Of a stretch of 64,000 bases of DNA, positions 8,328-16,925 are shown one piece after another; the stretch's first letter is position 1; every line of letters starts with the position of its first letter. A program made the translations under genes and the position numbers. The notes below the pieces were generated by a model. That model did no database searches, was not told where the DNA came from, and saw only the letters and a list, made by a program, of their open reading frames with translations. The stretch is from Granulicella sp. L46 (GTDB lineage Bacteria; Acidobacteriota; Terriglobia; Terriglobales; Acidobacteriaceae). The stretch lies in contig NZ_LMUT01000025.1 of NCBI RefSeq assembly GCF_009765785.1, positions 468,890 through 532,889 on the forward strand, given 5' to 3'.

Positions 8328-9293
8328 ATGGAGCTCCGTCAGATTCGATCATTCCTCTCTATTGCACAGACGCTGCACTTTGGCCGGACAGCCGATTTAA
8401 TTCATCTCAGCCAACCAGCGCTAAGCCTGCAAATTCGAGCGCTTGAGGAAGAAGTGGGCGTAAGACTTCTGGAGAGGGATCGCCGGAAAACAACTCTGAC
8501 CGCTGCAGGCGCGGCCTTTCGCGACGACGCTACGGCCGCTCTCCTGCGCATCGAGCAGGCGGTTCGCAGCGCGCGGATGGCTGCAGACGGCAAACTAGGG
8601 CTGCTTAGGATTGGCTTTATCTCAACTGCCGGCAATGAGATCGTGCCCGACATCGTTCGCGGATTCAGGGAATCAAACCCCCAGGTTGAGTTCTCGCTGC
8701 GAAATATCCTTACCATCGACCAAATCCAGATGCTGGACACAGGGTCGCTCGATATTGGCTTTCTTCGGCTACCGATTGGAGAACATCCCGAGCTTGAAGT
8801 TGTCGGAATACATCGGGAGCCGTTTGCAGTCGTGGTTCCGCGGTCTCACAAACTCGCAAAGAGGAGGAAGGTGCGCCTGCGCGAACTGTCAGGACAGGAC
8901 TTCGTAATGTACGAGCGCGCCTACGCCCCTGGCTTTTATGATTTGCTCTTCGGCATGCTGCGCGATGCCGGAGTTGTTCCCAACATCTCCCAGACCGCAG
9001 GACAAATGCCTACACTCATCTCGCTGGTGGACGCGGGGATGGGAATTTCGATTCTCCCAGCCTCAGCGGTGAGACATAGTGTTGCATCAGTAGTCGCCTG
9101 TGAGATTGCAGACGCGATACCAATGTCTGAAATCGGTCTTGCCGTTAATCGTGGAAATCACACAGCCACCGTAGAAAATTTCAGGTCTTACGCGCTCGGA
9201 AGGCCAGGACGGACTGGGAGACGCGTCTCCCCGAAGCGGAAACTTTCAGGTGGCTCCGTTGTGAACAACAGCAGTTTTATAGATCACTCATAG
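8328..9293 (+). CDS. mdcR: LysR-family regulator of the mdc operon (MdcR-like)
   Basis: 321 aa from the ATG at 8328, which begins with the family N-terminus MELRQIRSFLSIAQTLHFG. Residues 1-60 are the winged helix-turn-helix (SQPALSLQIRALEEEVGVRL); about 90-290 form the effector domain. LysR proteins next to mdc operons activate them in response to malonate or a derivative, so that role is inferred here. Oddity: the last roughly 30 residues are basic and low in complexity (GRPGRTGRRVSPKRK), and directly downstream lies an SDR without its 5' part. The C-terminus may therefore have been replaced at a deletion junction. Confidence 0.82.
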   Translation: MELRQIRSFLSIAQTLHFGRTADLIHLSQPALSLQIRALEEEVGVRLLERDRRKTTLTAAGAAFRDDATAALLRIEQAVRSARMAADGKLGLLRIGFISTAGNEIVPDIVRGFRESNPQVEFSLRNILTIDQIQMLDTGSLDIGFLRLPIGEHPELEVVGIHREPFAVVVPRSHKLAKRRKVRLRELSGQDFVMYERAYAPGFYDLLFGMLRDAGVVPNISQTAGQMPTLISLVDAGMGISILPASAVRHSVASVVACEIADAIPMSEIGLAVNRGNHTATVENFRSYALGRPGRTGRRVSPKRKLSGGSVVNNSSFIDHS

Positions 9294-9327
9294 AATTCAA
9301 AGCGGCCTTCGCGAACTAGTCCTCATC

Positions 9328-10068
9328 TTGAATGCCGGGGCGCAGTTCGGAACCACTAAGCATCGGGCAAGTGACGGATTCGAATCCACATTCGCAATCA
9401 ACCATCTCGCGCACTATCTTCTGCTCAGGCTTGTGGCTCCTGGCCTCGCGAAGAACGCCACCATTGTTATCACCACGAGCGATGTCCATGATCGCAAGCA
9501 GGTTCCCATTGGACCGAAGGAACTCAATCCCGAGGCACTGGCTCATCCCAAAGACAAGGGCGGCTTCATGCCGGGAATGAGGGCTTACGCAAGCTCGAAG
9601 CTCTGCAACCTACTCACTGCGCGTGCTTTTGAAGCCTCCCTCAATGCGCAGAGCAATGGCGTGCGAGTCATCGCCTACAATCCTGGACTGACTCGCGGCA
9701 CGTCGCTCTTTCGCGAATGGCCTTGGTGGGCAAAGCTGATGATGGCGGTGGCTTCTAGACTTCGGTCCACGAACACGATCGAGCAGGCAGGGAATGCGAT
9801 TGCTGACCTGGGGCTCGGCACGATTGTGCCGCCGTATGGTCGCATATACGCCTCACTGGTGAAGGGCAAGCTGACGTGGCCCGATCCTTCGGAGTTGGCA
9901 CAAAGCGATACGGCAATGAGGGGACTGTGGGTAGAAAGTGCTCAAATGGTCGGTCTACCCGAACAGGTACAAGGCAGAGTCACAGAGGCGTTCTCGCAAA
10001 AAATGACAGCTCTTAGACATACCCGAGACACGGTAACGGCCGGATCGCCCTATAGTACCCAAAGATGA
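9328..10068 (+). pseudogene. Short-chain dehydrogenase lacking its NAD(P)-binding N-terminus
   Basis: The frame encodes the C-terminal two thirds of an SDR. It has the NAG motif that follows beta strand 4, FAINHLAHYLLLRL, a TTS segment carrying the catalytic-type Ser, and YASSK with the catalytic Tyr and Lys. The upstream in-frame codons from 9283 read ELVLILNAG, which continues normal SDR sequence, but an in-frame stop at 9280-9282 precedes them. The TGxxxGxG cofactor loop and about 80 residues are absent. The only start available is a TTG inside the NAG strand. I read it as a 5'-deleted remnant rather than an active enzyme, although translation of the fragment cannot be excluded. The stop overlaps the next gene (ATGA at 10065). 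Confidence 0.75.
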
Positions 10069-11267
10069 ATCCATCCGGTCGTCGGTTTCTGCTTATCTTC
10101 AGCGTCTGCGCTGCCTGGACGCTTATTTCCTTGGCCCCCATCTATAAGTATCTGACTCATGGCAAAGCTACCGCGGCCGTGTTACTCGGTATCCTGTTCA
10201 TCTCTCTCGGAATGCACTGGCTCGATCGACTCAATCGGCAACAACGTCAGATCAGCGCCGGCTGGCTCCTGTTTCTGTTTCTCATTCTCACGGCAGCATT
10301 TGCAGCACTCTATCCCATCTCTCTGAAACACACCCTCAACACTGGTTCTGACCGGGAAGATGCTCTCCGCATAGAACTCAACGCCGTGCACCATCACCAG
10401 TACCCCTACGATGCCCGCACGTTCCTGGGCAATCCGCCCACCCCACTGCCCGGAGCCATGTTGCTAACTGCACCCTTCTTCGCGCTCGGGCACATTGCGT
10501 GGCAAAACTTCCTTTGGCTTGCCCTCTTTTTCGTCTTCACGATTCGCTTTTTCCGCCACCGCGCAACCGCTCTCTTCTTCCTCGCGGTTTTTCTTCTGCT
10601 GGCACCCGCAAATCTCAGCGACTTCACGTCGGGCGGCGACTACCTCGCCAACTTTTTCTATCTCGCAATCGCTGTCGCACTCTTCATTCGATCACTGAAC
10701 CGCGCATTCTATGCCTGCATTCCTGCGGCGCTCTTTCTCGGAGTCACACTCTCTTCACGCATCATCTATGCGATTATTCTTATTCCATTGCTGGCGCTCA
10801 CACTGCAACGTACTTCGCGTTCTCGCACCATCGCATTGTTTGTCATCGTTCTTATTGCGGCCACCGCCGTCACTCTCCCAGTCTTCGCGCCCCACGCCTT
10901 CACGAATCTCTTACAACAACTGGATCAAAATGCACGGAAGCTTCGTTATATTCCGACCGCACTTCATCCTCGATGGACACTTCCACTGCTTGCGGTGATT
11001 GTTGCCTGCACCACCTTTTTTGTGCGCATGGATCTCCCGCGTCTCTTCCTTACCTTCAGCGTCACCAGCTTCGTGATGCTCGCGCCGTTCGTTGTTACCT
11101 TCGCTCTCCACTCGGAAAGGCTGCGGTACAACTTTTCCTATCTCAGTGTCTGTACCCTGTCCTTCTCTCTGTGGGCACTGTCGCAATATGAGCGCATAGC
11201 CAAGCAGGCGACTTCTGCATCGGACGGGCGGTGGATGAACGTCTCGCATGAGCAAGAATCGGCTTGA
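10065..11267 (+). CDS. Polytopic membrane protein, glycosyltransferase-87/mannosyltransferase-like
   Basis: 400 aa with around ten hydrophobic helices and a soluble loop near residues 95-130 (SDREDALRIELNAVHHHQYP) after the second or third helix. The acidic/His loop followed by a long helical bundle resembles membrane glycosyltransferases that use lipid-linked sugars (GT-C fold), but no decisive motif is seen, so the function is open. The ATG overlaps the stop of the SDR remnant. The final residues HEQESA are read from the start of an IS5-type transposase in another frame, so the native C-terminus may be missing. Confidence 0.6.
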   Translation: MNPSGRRFLLIFSVCAAWTLISLAPIYKYLTHGKATAAVLLGILFISLGMHWLDRLNRQQRQISAGWLLFLFLILTAAFAALYPISLKHTLNTGSDREDALRIELNAVHHHQYPYDARTFLGNPPTPLPGAMLLTAPFFALGHIAWQNFLWLALFFVFTIRFFRHRATALFFLAVFLLLAPANLSDFTSGGDYLANFFYLAIAVALFIRSLNRAFYACIPAALFLGVTLSSRIIYAIILIPLLALTLQRTSRSRTIALFVIVLIAATAVTLPVFAPHAFTNLLQQLDQNARKLRYIPTALHPRWTLPLLAVIVACTTFFVRMDLPRLFLTFSVTSFVMLAPFVVTFALHSERLRYNFSYLSVCTLSFSLWALSQYERIAKQATSASDGRWMNVSHEQESA

Positions 11268-11370
11268 GTTATTGAGTAGGGCGCAGTGGGAGTTGATCGA
11301 GGCTCTGCTGCCTCGGCCGAAGCGACGCACGAAGCCCAAGAGCCTCGACCTGGGTATAGTCGATATGTAA
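11248..11370 (+). pseudogene. IS5-family transposase N-terminal remnant
   Basis: A 40-codon frame with the start typical of IS5-group transposases: RAQWELIEALLPRPKRR at residues 11-27. It ends prematurely after about 40 residues, with no DDE domain following. The ATG lies inside the 3' end of the preceding membrane protein gene, in another reading frame. This is a decayed insertion, and the upstream gene and the cupin flank the scar. I could not delimit terminal inverted repeats. Confidence 0.75.
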
Positions 11371-11426
11371 GCGCGGCGTGCGGGCCCGTCGTCCTTCTTA
11401 TCAACAAATTATTAACGGAGATTCTC

Positions 11427-11801
11427 ATGGTTGCTTCACTCAATCTTCCTCAATGTTGCGGTGAATTAAACGATTATTGGTCACCACGGGTCATCGGCAA
11501 GGTCAACAACCAGTTTGTCAAGGTCGCTAAGCTTTTAGGCGAACTCACATGGCACAAGCATCAGGACGAAGACGAACTGTTCCAAGTGATCAAAGGCAAT
11601 CTGCGCATCCAGATTGAGGGCCAAGCTGACGTGAACCTCTCCGCGAATGACTTCTGCATCGTCCCGCGTGGCACTCTCCACAATCCCATCGCTGAAGAGG
11701 AATGTTGGATTGTTTTGATCGAAACCGTCACGACGAAACACACGGGAGATGTGATAACCGCTCAAACGCGTTCCACAGACGAGCAGCTTGGCGCGGCTTA
11801 G
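11427..11801 (+). CDS. Small cupin-domain protein
   Basis: 124 aa from the ATG at 11427, which has GGAG 7 nt upstream. A single conserved beta-barrel: WHKHQDEDELFQVIKG gives the first cupin motif (two His, Glu and a following Glu-type metal ligand set), and FCIVPRGTLHNP gives the second with its His. Such one-domain cupins often act as isomerases, dioxygenase-like enzymes or sugar-binding modules; nothing here fixes the substrate. It follows an insertion-sequence remnant and has no obvious operon partner. Confidence 0.8.
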   Translation: MVASLNLPQCCGELNDYWSPRVIGKVNNQFVKVAKLLGELTWHKHQDEDELFQVIKGNLRIQIEGQADVNLSANDFCIVPRGTLHNPIAEEECWIVLIETVTTKHTGDVITAQTRSTDEQLGAA

Positions 11802-12132
11802 TTCCTAGATCAGGAAGACTGCCGATTAGGAAATCGTGCGCAAAGCGGGCCATGCAGATCGACGATGGTCGGCAAAGGCTCCATACGAGCGAATTCGCGC
11901 CCTCAGAGCGAGGCCTTTCTCAGCAATCTCGATCCAGATCACGACTTCGGCCAGGTCTTTGTTGCCGAGAGGGACTTATAGGCCTGACCGCTTCTCTTCT
12001 CGACGATCGTCGTGATCTAAAGTTGCCGGGTGCCATCAGCAGGACAATTCCAGGTCTGGGATGAAAATGTACTTACCCAGCCTTATAGAGGGTGTATGTT
12101 GATTCCGTTCGTCGGAGGGGTTCAGGCACAGC
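11802..12132. other. Gene-poor gap before the sigma factor operon
   Basis: No complete gene seen. A 38-codon frame at 11865-11981 (ending FGQVFVAERDL) has coding-like composition but no recognisable family and may be debris of a lost gene next to the IS remnant. Near 12022 the 13-mer GTTGCCGGGTGCC recurs in the 17397-18237 gap, hinting at a dispersed element. The promoter of the ECF sigma gene should lie near the right end; a GGAGGGG is present at 12114-12120. Confidence 0.4.
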
Positions 12133-12672
12133 GTGACAGTACCGTCTGATCGGAGCAAGGAATTCGAGCAGGTTGCGTTGGTGCATGCAGAATCGTTGTT
12201 GCGCGTCGCGCAGCGAGTGACTCGCAATCATCATGCTGCCGAAGATGCTGTGCAGGAGACGCTCCTTTCTGCGTGGCGTTCCTTTCATCAGTTTGAAACC
12301 GGTACCAACTGCAAAGCATGGCTCTTCAAAATCTTGATCAATTTGCTGAATAAGAGCCGTAGTCGCCCAGTGCTTGTGATTGTTGATCTACCAGGAACTG
12401 TTGTGCTGGAGAACGTCACACCCATTCGCAACAACTATGAGGATCTGGCGCGGTCCGATGTCATAGCCGCGATTGAGTCTTTGCAGGAAGAACAGCGCAT
12501 TGTGCTGTTACTTGCTGCACTCGAGGGCTTCACCTGCAAGGAGATTGGCGTGATGCTTGGTGTTCCGATTGGTACGGTGATGTCTCGGTTAAGCAGGGGA
12601 CGTGCTGAGGTCCGTAGGGCATTGCAGCCCAGGAACTCAACAAACGAGTTTTCGGTAGGAGCAAGATCATGA
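12133..12672 (+). CDS. ECF-type RNA polymerase sigma factor
   Basis: 179 aa starting at a GTG, with GGAGGGG about 12 nt upstream. Region 2 spans roughly residues 16-75 (AEDAVQETLLSAWRSF) and region 4 roughly 112-165 (EGFTCKEIGVMLGVPIGTV, the -35 recognition helix-turn-helix). The linker is short, as in group 4 sigma factors. It overlaps by ATGA with an anti-sigma gene, the usual ECF/anti-ECF arrangement in which the membrane partner holds the sigma inactive until an envelope or redox signal. Neighbouring tlpA makes a redox or envelope stress role plausible but unproven. Confidence 0.9.
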   Translation: MTVPSDRSKEFEQVALVHAESLLRVAQRVTRNHHAAEDAVQETLLSAWRSFHQFETGTNCKAWLFKILINLLNKSRSRPVLVIVDLPGTVVLENVTPIRNNYEDLARSDVIAAIESLQEEQRIVLLLAALEGFTCKEIGVMLGVPIGTVMSRLSRGRAEVRRALQPRNSTNEFSVGARS

Positions 12673-13439
12673 ATTGTTCTGACGTGCAGTACCTCATGCC
12701 TCTTCACCTGTCAGGCGAGCTGGATAGCGCATCCATGGTGCAGTTCGAACGTCATGTGGACGAGTGCCTGGCATGCCGGAAGGAAATAGAAGAGCACCAG
12801 GAATTGAACAAAGGGATGCGCGCCGCCCTGCTCTCTGAGTCCGTGGACACGACCGCTGTGCGCAGACGAGTGCTCGCCGACATTAAGGGGGAGCGGACTG
12901 CTTCGATCGTCGCGACCGCGCGTCATCCCTTTCGGATCGCATTCGCCATTGCCGCAGGGTTGCTCATCATACTCACAATTGGCGCGACATATGGTGACAA
13001 TACGCGGTATGAACAAGCGAGCCTGGACCACGTCGGGGAAGTCGTGAGGGCAGAGCACGTGGAATGGCGTACGCAAAGTAGCAGCATTGGACAGCTTGTA
13101 TCTCAGTGCATGAAAACACCGCCGCAGTTGCAGCAGTTAGCGATACCCGGCTATCAACTATTGCGCGGTAAGGAGTGTGGCATCGCGAAGAGACCCTACA
13201 TCCACCTGGTCTACGGCAACGGTGCACAGCAGATTTCCATGTACATACTTGAAGGCGATGAACATGGATTCCTCCGCCGCGTCTTGACCAGCGTGCAGCC
13301 GCTTGTTCGGAGCCGCACCGAATCAGGCTACAACGTGACAGAGGGTGATACGGCCGGCAGGCGCGTTTTGCTCGTGAGTAAGCTCTCGCAGAGCGAAGCA
13401 CAAGTCATTGTGAAACATGTGTTGCAAGCGATGAGTTGA
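12669..13439 (+). CDS. Membrane anti-sigma factor with zinc-finger (zf-HC2) domain
   Basis: 256 aa. The N-terminus carries the anti-sigma zinc-binding pattern with His29, Cys33 and Cys36 (HVDECLAC). A single membrane helix sits at about residues 88-108 (FRIAFAIAAGLLIILTIG). The remaining roughly 145 residues would be periplasmic and contain two Cys (CMKT and KECGI), so a thiol-based signal is conceivable. Translation is coupled to the upstream sigma gene. The ZAS-type fold and topology are standard; the sensed signal is unknown. Confidence 0.87.
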   Translation: MNCSDVQYLMPLHLSGELDSASMVQFERHVDECLACRKEIEEHQELNKGMRAALLSESVDTTAVRRRVLADIKGERTASIVATARHPFRIAFAIAAGLLIILTIGATYGDNTRYEQASLDHVGEVVRAEHVEWRTQSSSIGQLVSQCMKTPPQLQQLAIPGYQLLRGKECGIAKRPYIHLVYGNGAQQISMYILEGDEHGFLRRVLTSVQPLVRSRTESGYNVTEGDTAGRRVLLVSKLSQSEAQVIVKHVLQAMS

Positions 13440-13522
13440 ACCTTCACGTAGACCGAATCACGGTGCGGATGCCAGTGAGCACCTAAACACAATGTGATCG
13501 AGAGCTGAATGGGCCTTAAACA

Positions 13523-14269
13523 ATGCAAGCGAACAGAGCGGCGCTCTATCTTGAGGCGTCGCAGAAAGATATTCACGTGAAGAGAAGCGGGTTAGTTGTA
13601 GGACTGATGATCGCAGGTATCTCCCTTATGTTTTGGGTTGGCTGGCATAATCTCCGCGCGCGCAGGCTCGCGATGCAACAAGCCGAAGCGAACAGGATCG
13701 TCCTGACTCCCGCCCCTGCAAGTTCCGGCACAGCGCAGGCCTCTCCATCCGACACTGATCCCGCTGAAGTCCTCATGCGCGGCAAAAAAGCTCCTGCCTT
13801 CACACTCACAACCATCGACGGCAAAAAAGTTTCTCTCAGCGACTACAAGGGCCGTCCCGTCCTGGTCAACTTCTGGGCTACGTGGTGCGGAGCCTGCAAG
13901 CTCGAGATGCCCTGGTTCGAGGAGTTCCAGCAGAAGTACGGTTCGCAGGGCTTTGAGATCCTCGGCATCGCTCAGGATGACGCTGCAAAGGATGAGATCG
14001 ACAAGGTCGCCAAGCGTATCAATGTCAGCTATCCCATCCTCTTCCCAGACGCCAAGGTTGCCCCCGCATACGGTGGCGTTGAGTACCTCCCTGAGTCCTT
14101 CTACGTTGGCCGCGACGGGATCATCCAGATTCAGACCGCCGGACTCGCTTCCGACGGCTTAGGCGCGAAGGATGAGATCGAAGCCAACATCAAGCGCCTT
14201 ATCGCCGGTGGTGCCACCGCCCTTCCGAGCTCCGGAGCCGCGACCGCTGCCCTAATCCCCTTAAATTAA
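13523..14269 (+). CDS. Membrane-anchored TlpA/ResA-like thioredoxin
   Basis: 248 aa. An uncleaved N-terminal anchor (about residues 22-42) precedes a Pro/Ala/Ser-rich linker and an AhpC-TSA/redoxin domain from about residue 86 with the active site WCGAC at 121-125. The conserved VEYLPESFYVGRDG holds the region of the cis-Pro loop. Members of the family reduce periplasmic disulfides, for instance during cytochrome c maturation. It begins 83 bp after the anti-sigma gene on the same strand and could be a target of that sigma factor. An in-frame GTG 54 nt downstream is an alternative start. Confidence 0.87.
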   Translation: MQANRAALYLEASQKDIHVKRSGLVVGLMIAGISLMFWVGWHNLRARRLAMQQAEANRIVLTPAPASSGTAQASPSDTDPAEVLMRGKKAPAFTLTTIDGKKVSLSDYKGRPVLVNFWATWCGACKLEMPWFEEFQQKYGSQGFEILGIAQDDAAKDEIDKVAKRINVSYPILFPDAKVAPAYGGVEYLPESFYVGRDGIIQIQTAGLASDGLGAKDEIEANIKRLIAGGATALPSSGAATAALIPLN

Positions 14270-14280
14270 TACGGCCCGTC

Positions 14281-14302
14281 GTGATCTTGAACTCAAGGTC
14301 AC
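14281..14302. terminator. Hairpin between convergent genes
   Basis: GTGATCTTG (14281-14289) pairs with CAAGGTCAC (14294-14302) around a 4-nt loop with one G-U pair, bracketed by GGCC on both sides. It lies between the tlpA-like stop and the stop of the convergent hydrolase. There is no clear T-run, so a bidirectional terminator is inferred from position. Confidence 0.4.
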
Positions 14303-14313
14303 AACAGGCCAGA

Positions 14314-15207
14314 TCAATCAGCTTCTAAAAAGGCGAGTACAGCCGACGCAAACGCCTCCGGGTTTTCCTCCGGTGGATAGTGTCCGCTTCGCGGGATGAG
14401 CGCGACGCTGCCATCCTCAGCGAACTCATTCAGCACAACCTCCGGCATGGTACCTAGAAAGCTCTCTGCTCCGGCTACAAACAATATCCGCATTTTGAGC
14501 CGCCCCGAGTCCCTCAGGAACGCCTCGTTATCCTCCCCGTCGTGATCGAAGGCGCGATAAACCTCGAAGCCCGCTTTCATGCCACCGGGACCGGCATAGT
14601 GCGCCGTATAGTGGTCGATCACTTCCGGTCCAAAGGCGCCGAGGTTGAAGGCGATCCTGTCGAAGAAATCCTGGATGTACATGCGCTCGCGTCCGGCGGT
14701 GAGTGCTTCCGCCATATTGTTTCTGGCGTTATGCCAGAAGAAGTGTGCCAGATTGGAGTTTCGCAGTTTACCCGTGGTGAGAAAGGCCTTGAACGTCGGG
14801 GTTCCCGGCACGATCGCATCGACCAGCACGAGTTTCTTCACGCTCTCTGGATAAAGAGTGGCAAACGCAAAGGCCACCGTCATCCCAATATCGTGGCCCA
14901 CCATAATGACCGGATCGGCCATCGCCAGATGATCTATCAGAAGTCTATGAATATCCTTCGCCATCGTACGTTTGTCATAGCCGCTCGCCGGTTTCGACGA
15001 GTTACCCGCTCCGCGATAGTCAACTGCAATCACCCGGTATCCGGCTGAAGCGAAGATCGGCATAACGTGACGCCATTCCCACCAGGTTTCGGGATATCCG
15101 TGGACCAGAACCATGGTCTCCGGTCCCGATCCCACTTCGACATAGTGCAACTGCACACCCGGTTCTACTTCGGCCATTCCGTGCTGAAACTCACTTACGT
15201 CTGTCAC
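14314..15207 (-). CDS. Alpha/beta hydrolase, epoxide hydrolase/dehalogenase type
   Basis: 297 aa, cytoplasmic. HGYPETWWEW at 36-45 gives the oxyanion region with the HGxP signature. The nucleophile elbow is VGHDIG with Asp106 rather than Ser, which marks the epoxide hydrolase/haloalkane and fluoroacetate dehalogenase group. The late RSGHYPPEENPEAF supplies the catalytic His. Substrate unknown. A perfect 18-bp palindrome lies 40 bp upstream of the start, suggesting repression by a TetR-type protein. Confidence 0.83.
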   Translation of the reverse strand: MTDVSEFQHGMAEVEPGVQLHYVEVGSGPETMVLVHGYPETWWEWRHVMPIFASAGYRVIAVDYRGAGNSSKPASGYDKRTMAKDIHRLLIDHLAMADPVIMVGHDIGMTVAFAFATLYPESVKKLVLVDAIVPGTPTFKAFLTTGKLRNSNLAHFFWHNARNNMAEALTAGRERMYIQDFFDRIAFNLGAFGPEVIDHYTAHYAGPGGMKAGFEVYRAFDHDGEDNEAFLRDSGRLKMRILFVAGAESFLGTMPEVVLNEFAEDGSVALIPRSGHYPPEENPEAFASAVLAFLEAD

Positions 15208-15246
15208 AAATTTCTCCCAGGCAGCAGATCATCCCTCTACCGATTT

Positions 15247-15264
15247 CTTTAGTGATCACTAAAG
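15247..15264. promoter_or_regulatory. Perfect 18-bp palindrome, candidate TetR-type operator
   Basis: CTTTAGTGATCACTAAAG is fully self-complementary. It lies 40 bp upstream of the hydrolase start (15207) and about 165 bp before the DUF418 gene, in the gap between these divergent genes. The size and TAGTGATCACTA core are typical of TetR-family operators. No TetR gene is adjacent; a 16-codon frame at 15306-15356 may be a remnant. Confidence 0.55.
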
Positions 15265-15428
15265 CATTCTGATGAAGCTTACAGGTCAATCGGTGCACCG
15301 AATTCATGGCTACGGCTAAGAAGCACGTCGGGAAGGAAGAAGACTTCGGCCATTAGAGAAGACGAGGGGCGGCTGTGTGACAAGAACGTGACATCTCCCG
15401 CATGGCCCCTAGTTAAAATCAAGACACG

Positions 15429-16805
15429 ATGCAATCAGTTAACCAATTGGACCTACTACCCGCGGGCACTCCAGAGGAGCTTGCTGGCCCTGCCGAAGCT
15501 CCAGTCCGGCAGGCACAACGCATACCCGGTATGGACGTATTGCGCGGCTTTGCTTTGCTGGGCATCTTGATGTTGAACATTGAGGACTTTGCCGGCCACG
15601 AAGCTCTCTGGAACTTTCCTGTCGGCCTCTTGAAGCCGGCCTTCGTCGGCTGGCATGCGCACCTCGATTACGCCCTCGTGACCCTCAAGTGGCTCTTCGC
15701 CGAAGGCAAGATGCGCGGGCTCTTCTCTATGCTCTTCGGTGCCGGAGCCGTGCTGCTGATCGAGCGTATCGAGAGTCGCGGAAACGGCTCCCACGCCGCA
15801 GCCGTCTTCTACCGGCGCAACGCGTGGTTGCTGCTTTTCGGAGTCTGTCACGGCTTCCTGATCTGGTCCGGTGACATCCTGCTCTATTACGGTCTCCTGG
15901 CGTTGCTCTTTCTCTATCCGCTACGCCGTATCGCCGCGCGCAAGCTGATCGTCCTGGGGCTCGTGCTCTGGATCGCCGGCGGCACCTTCGGCTGGACGCG
16001 GATGTTCGATGTACGCCAGACTCTGGCCAGCGACACGCAACTGAACGTGGCCAAAGCCGCCGGTCCCTCGGCCACCCCGCAGCAGCGCGCACTGATTGCC
16101 GCCGACACGAAGCAGCAGAGAATCGATGCGGCCGATGCAGCAGACTTCGTTCGGCAGGAACGGCTTGGCTATGTCGGCGGATTCCGCCACAATGTGGCCT
16201 CTGAGGTGGACTTCCTTAAGCGCGTCTTCGGGTCTTTGCTGATCCTCGAGATTCTTGGCGCCATGGTCACCGGCATGGGCCTGTATAAAGTCGGATTCTT
16301 CAGCAATAAACTCTCACGAGGTTGCTATGTTCTCATCGCCGTCTGCGGCTACGCCGTGTCGTCTTCGCTGGTGTTGACCGGACTCTGGCATATGCACCGG
16401 GCTGGCTTCTCCGCGGCAGCAGACGCGCGCTGGATGACGATCCCCTATGCGACTGAGATTGCAGCCGCCACACTGGCAAATGCATCGGTGATCCTATTGC
16501 TTGTCAGGAGCGGACGCCTGCGCTGGGCCCTCCGGCCCCTGGCCGCCGTGGGACGCACTGCCTTCAGCAACTACATCCTGACCAGTTTGCTGTGCAGGAC
16601 AATCTTCTCCTGGGGACCATGGAAGCTCTTTGGCCAACTCGAGTTCTACCAGTGGTATCTGGTCGTGCTTGGTATATGGGGGCTGAATCTCGTTCTGAGC
16701 TCACTCTGGCTGCGTGTGTTCGCCTTCGGACCGCTGGAATGGGTATGGCGCTCCTTGACATACTGGAGGCGTCAGCCGCTGCTTCTGCGTGAGATCGTGT
16801 CCTAG
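15429..16805 (+). CDS. DUF418 (YeiB-like) multi-pass membrane protein
   Basis: 458 aa. The start of the conserved body, GMDVLRGFALLGILMLNI at about residues 34-51, is the signature of the DUF418/heparan-alpha-glucosaminide acyltransferase-like membrane family. This is followed by FAEGKMRGLFSMLFGAGAVL and, in the C-terminal DUF418 region, AVGRTAFSNYILTSLLC. There are about ten membrane helices and a soluble loop around residues 195-245. Biochemical role is unknown; relatives are thought to act in acyl transfer at the inner membrane. No strong ribosome binding site is visible at the chosen ATG. Confidence 0.85.
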   Translation: MQSVNQLDLLPAGTPEELAGPAEAPVRQAQRIPGMDVLRGFALLGILMLNIEDFAGHEALWNFPVGLLKPAFVGWHAHLDYALVTLKWLFAEGKMRGLFSMLFGAGAVLLIERIESRGNGSHAAAVFYRRNAWLLLFGVCHGFLIWSGDILLYYGLLALLFLYPLRRIAARKLIVLGLVLWIAGGTFGWTRMFDVRQTLASDTQLNVAKAAGPSATPQQRALIAADTKQQRIDAADAADFVRQERLGYVGGFRHNVASEVDFLKRVFGSLLILEILGAMVTGMGLYKVGFFSNKLSRGCYVLIAVCGYAVSSSLVLTGLWHMHRAGFSAAADARWMTIPYATEIAAATLANASVILLLVRSGRLRWALRPLAAVGRTAFSNYILTSLLCRTIFSWGPWKLFGQLEFYQWYLVVLGIWGLNLVLSSLWLRVFAFGPLEWVWRSLTYWRRQPLLLREIVS

Positions 16806-16925
16806 ACCTTTGAGATCCACGGCCCTCCCATGATCGCCAAGGTAATGGTGCATCTCCTCAACAAGATATTGGAAGTCTCGCGCTTAGAGATGGAAACTTG
16901 AACTATGCATAGTTCGGAAGTAGCG

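Noticed and set aside
9376-9387. GGATTCGAATCC resembling a tRNA T-arm
   Set aside because: It is in the SDR reading frame (GFES) and no acceptor or anticodon arm can be built around it.
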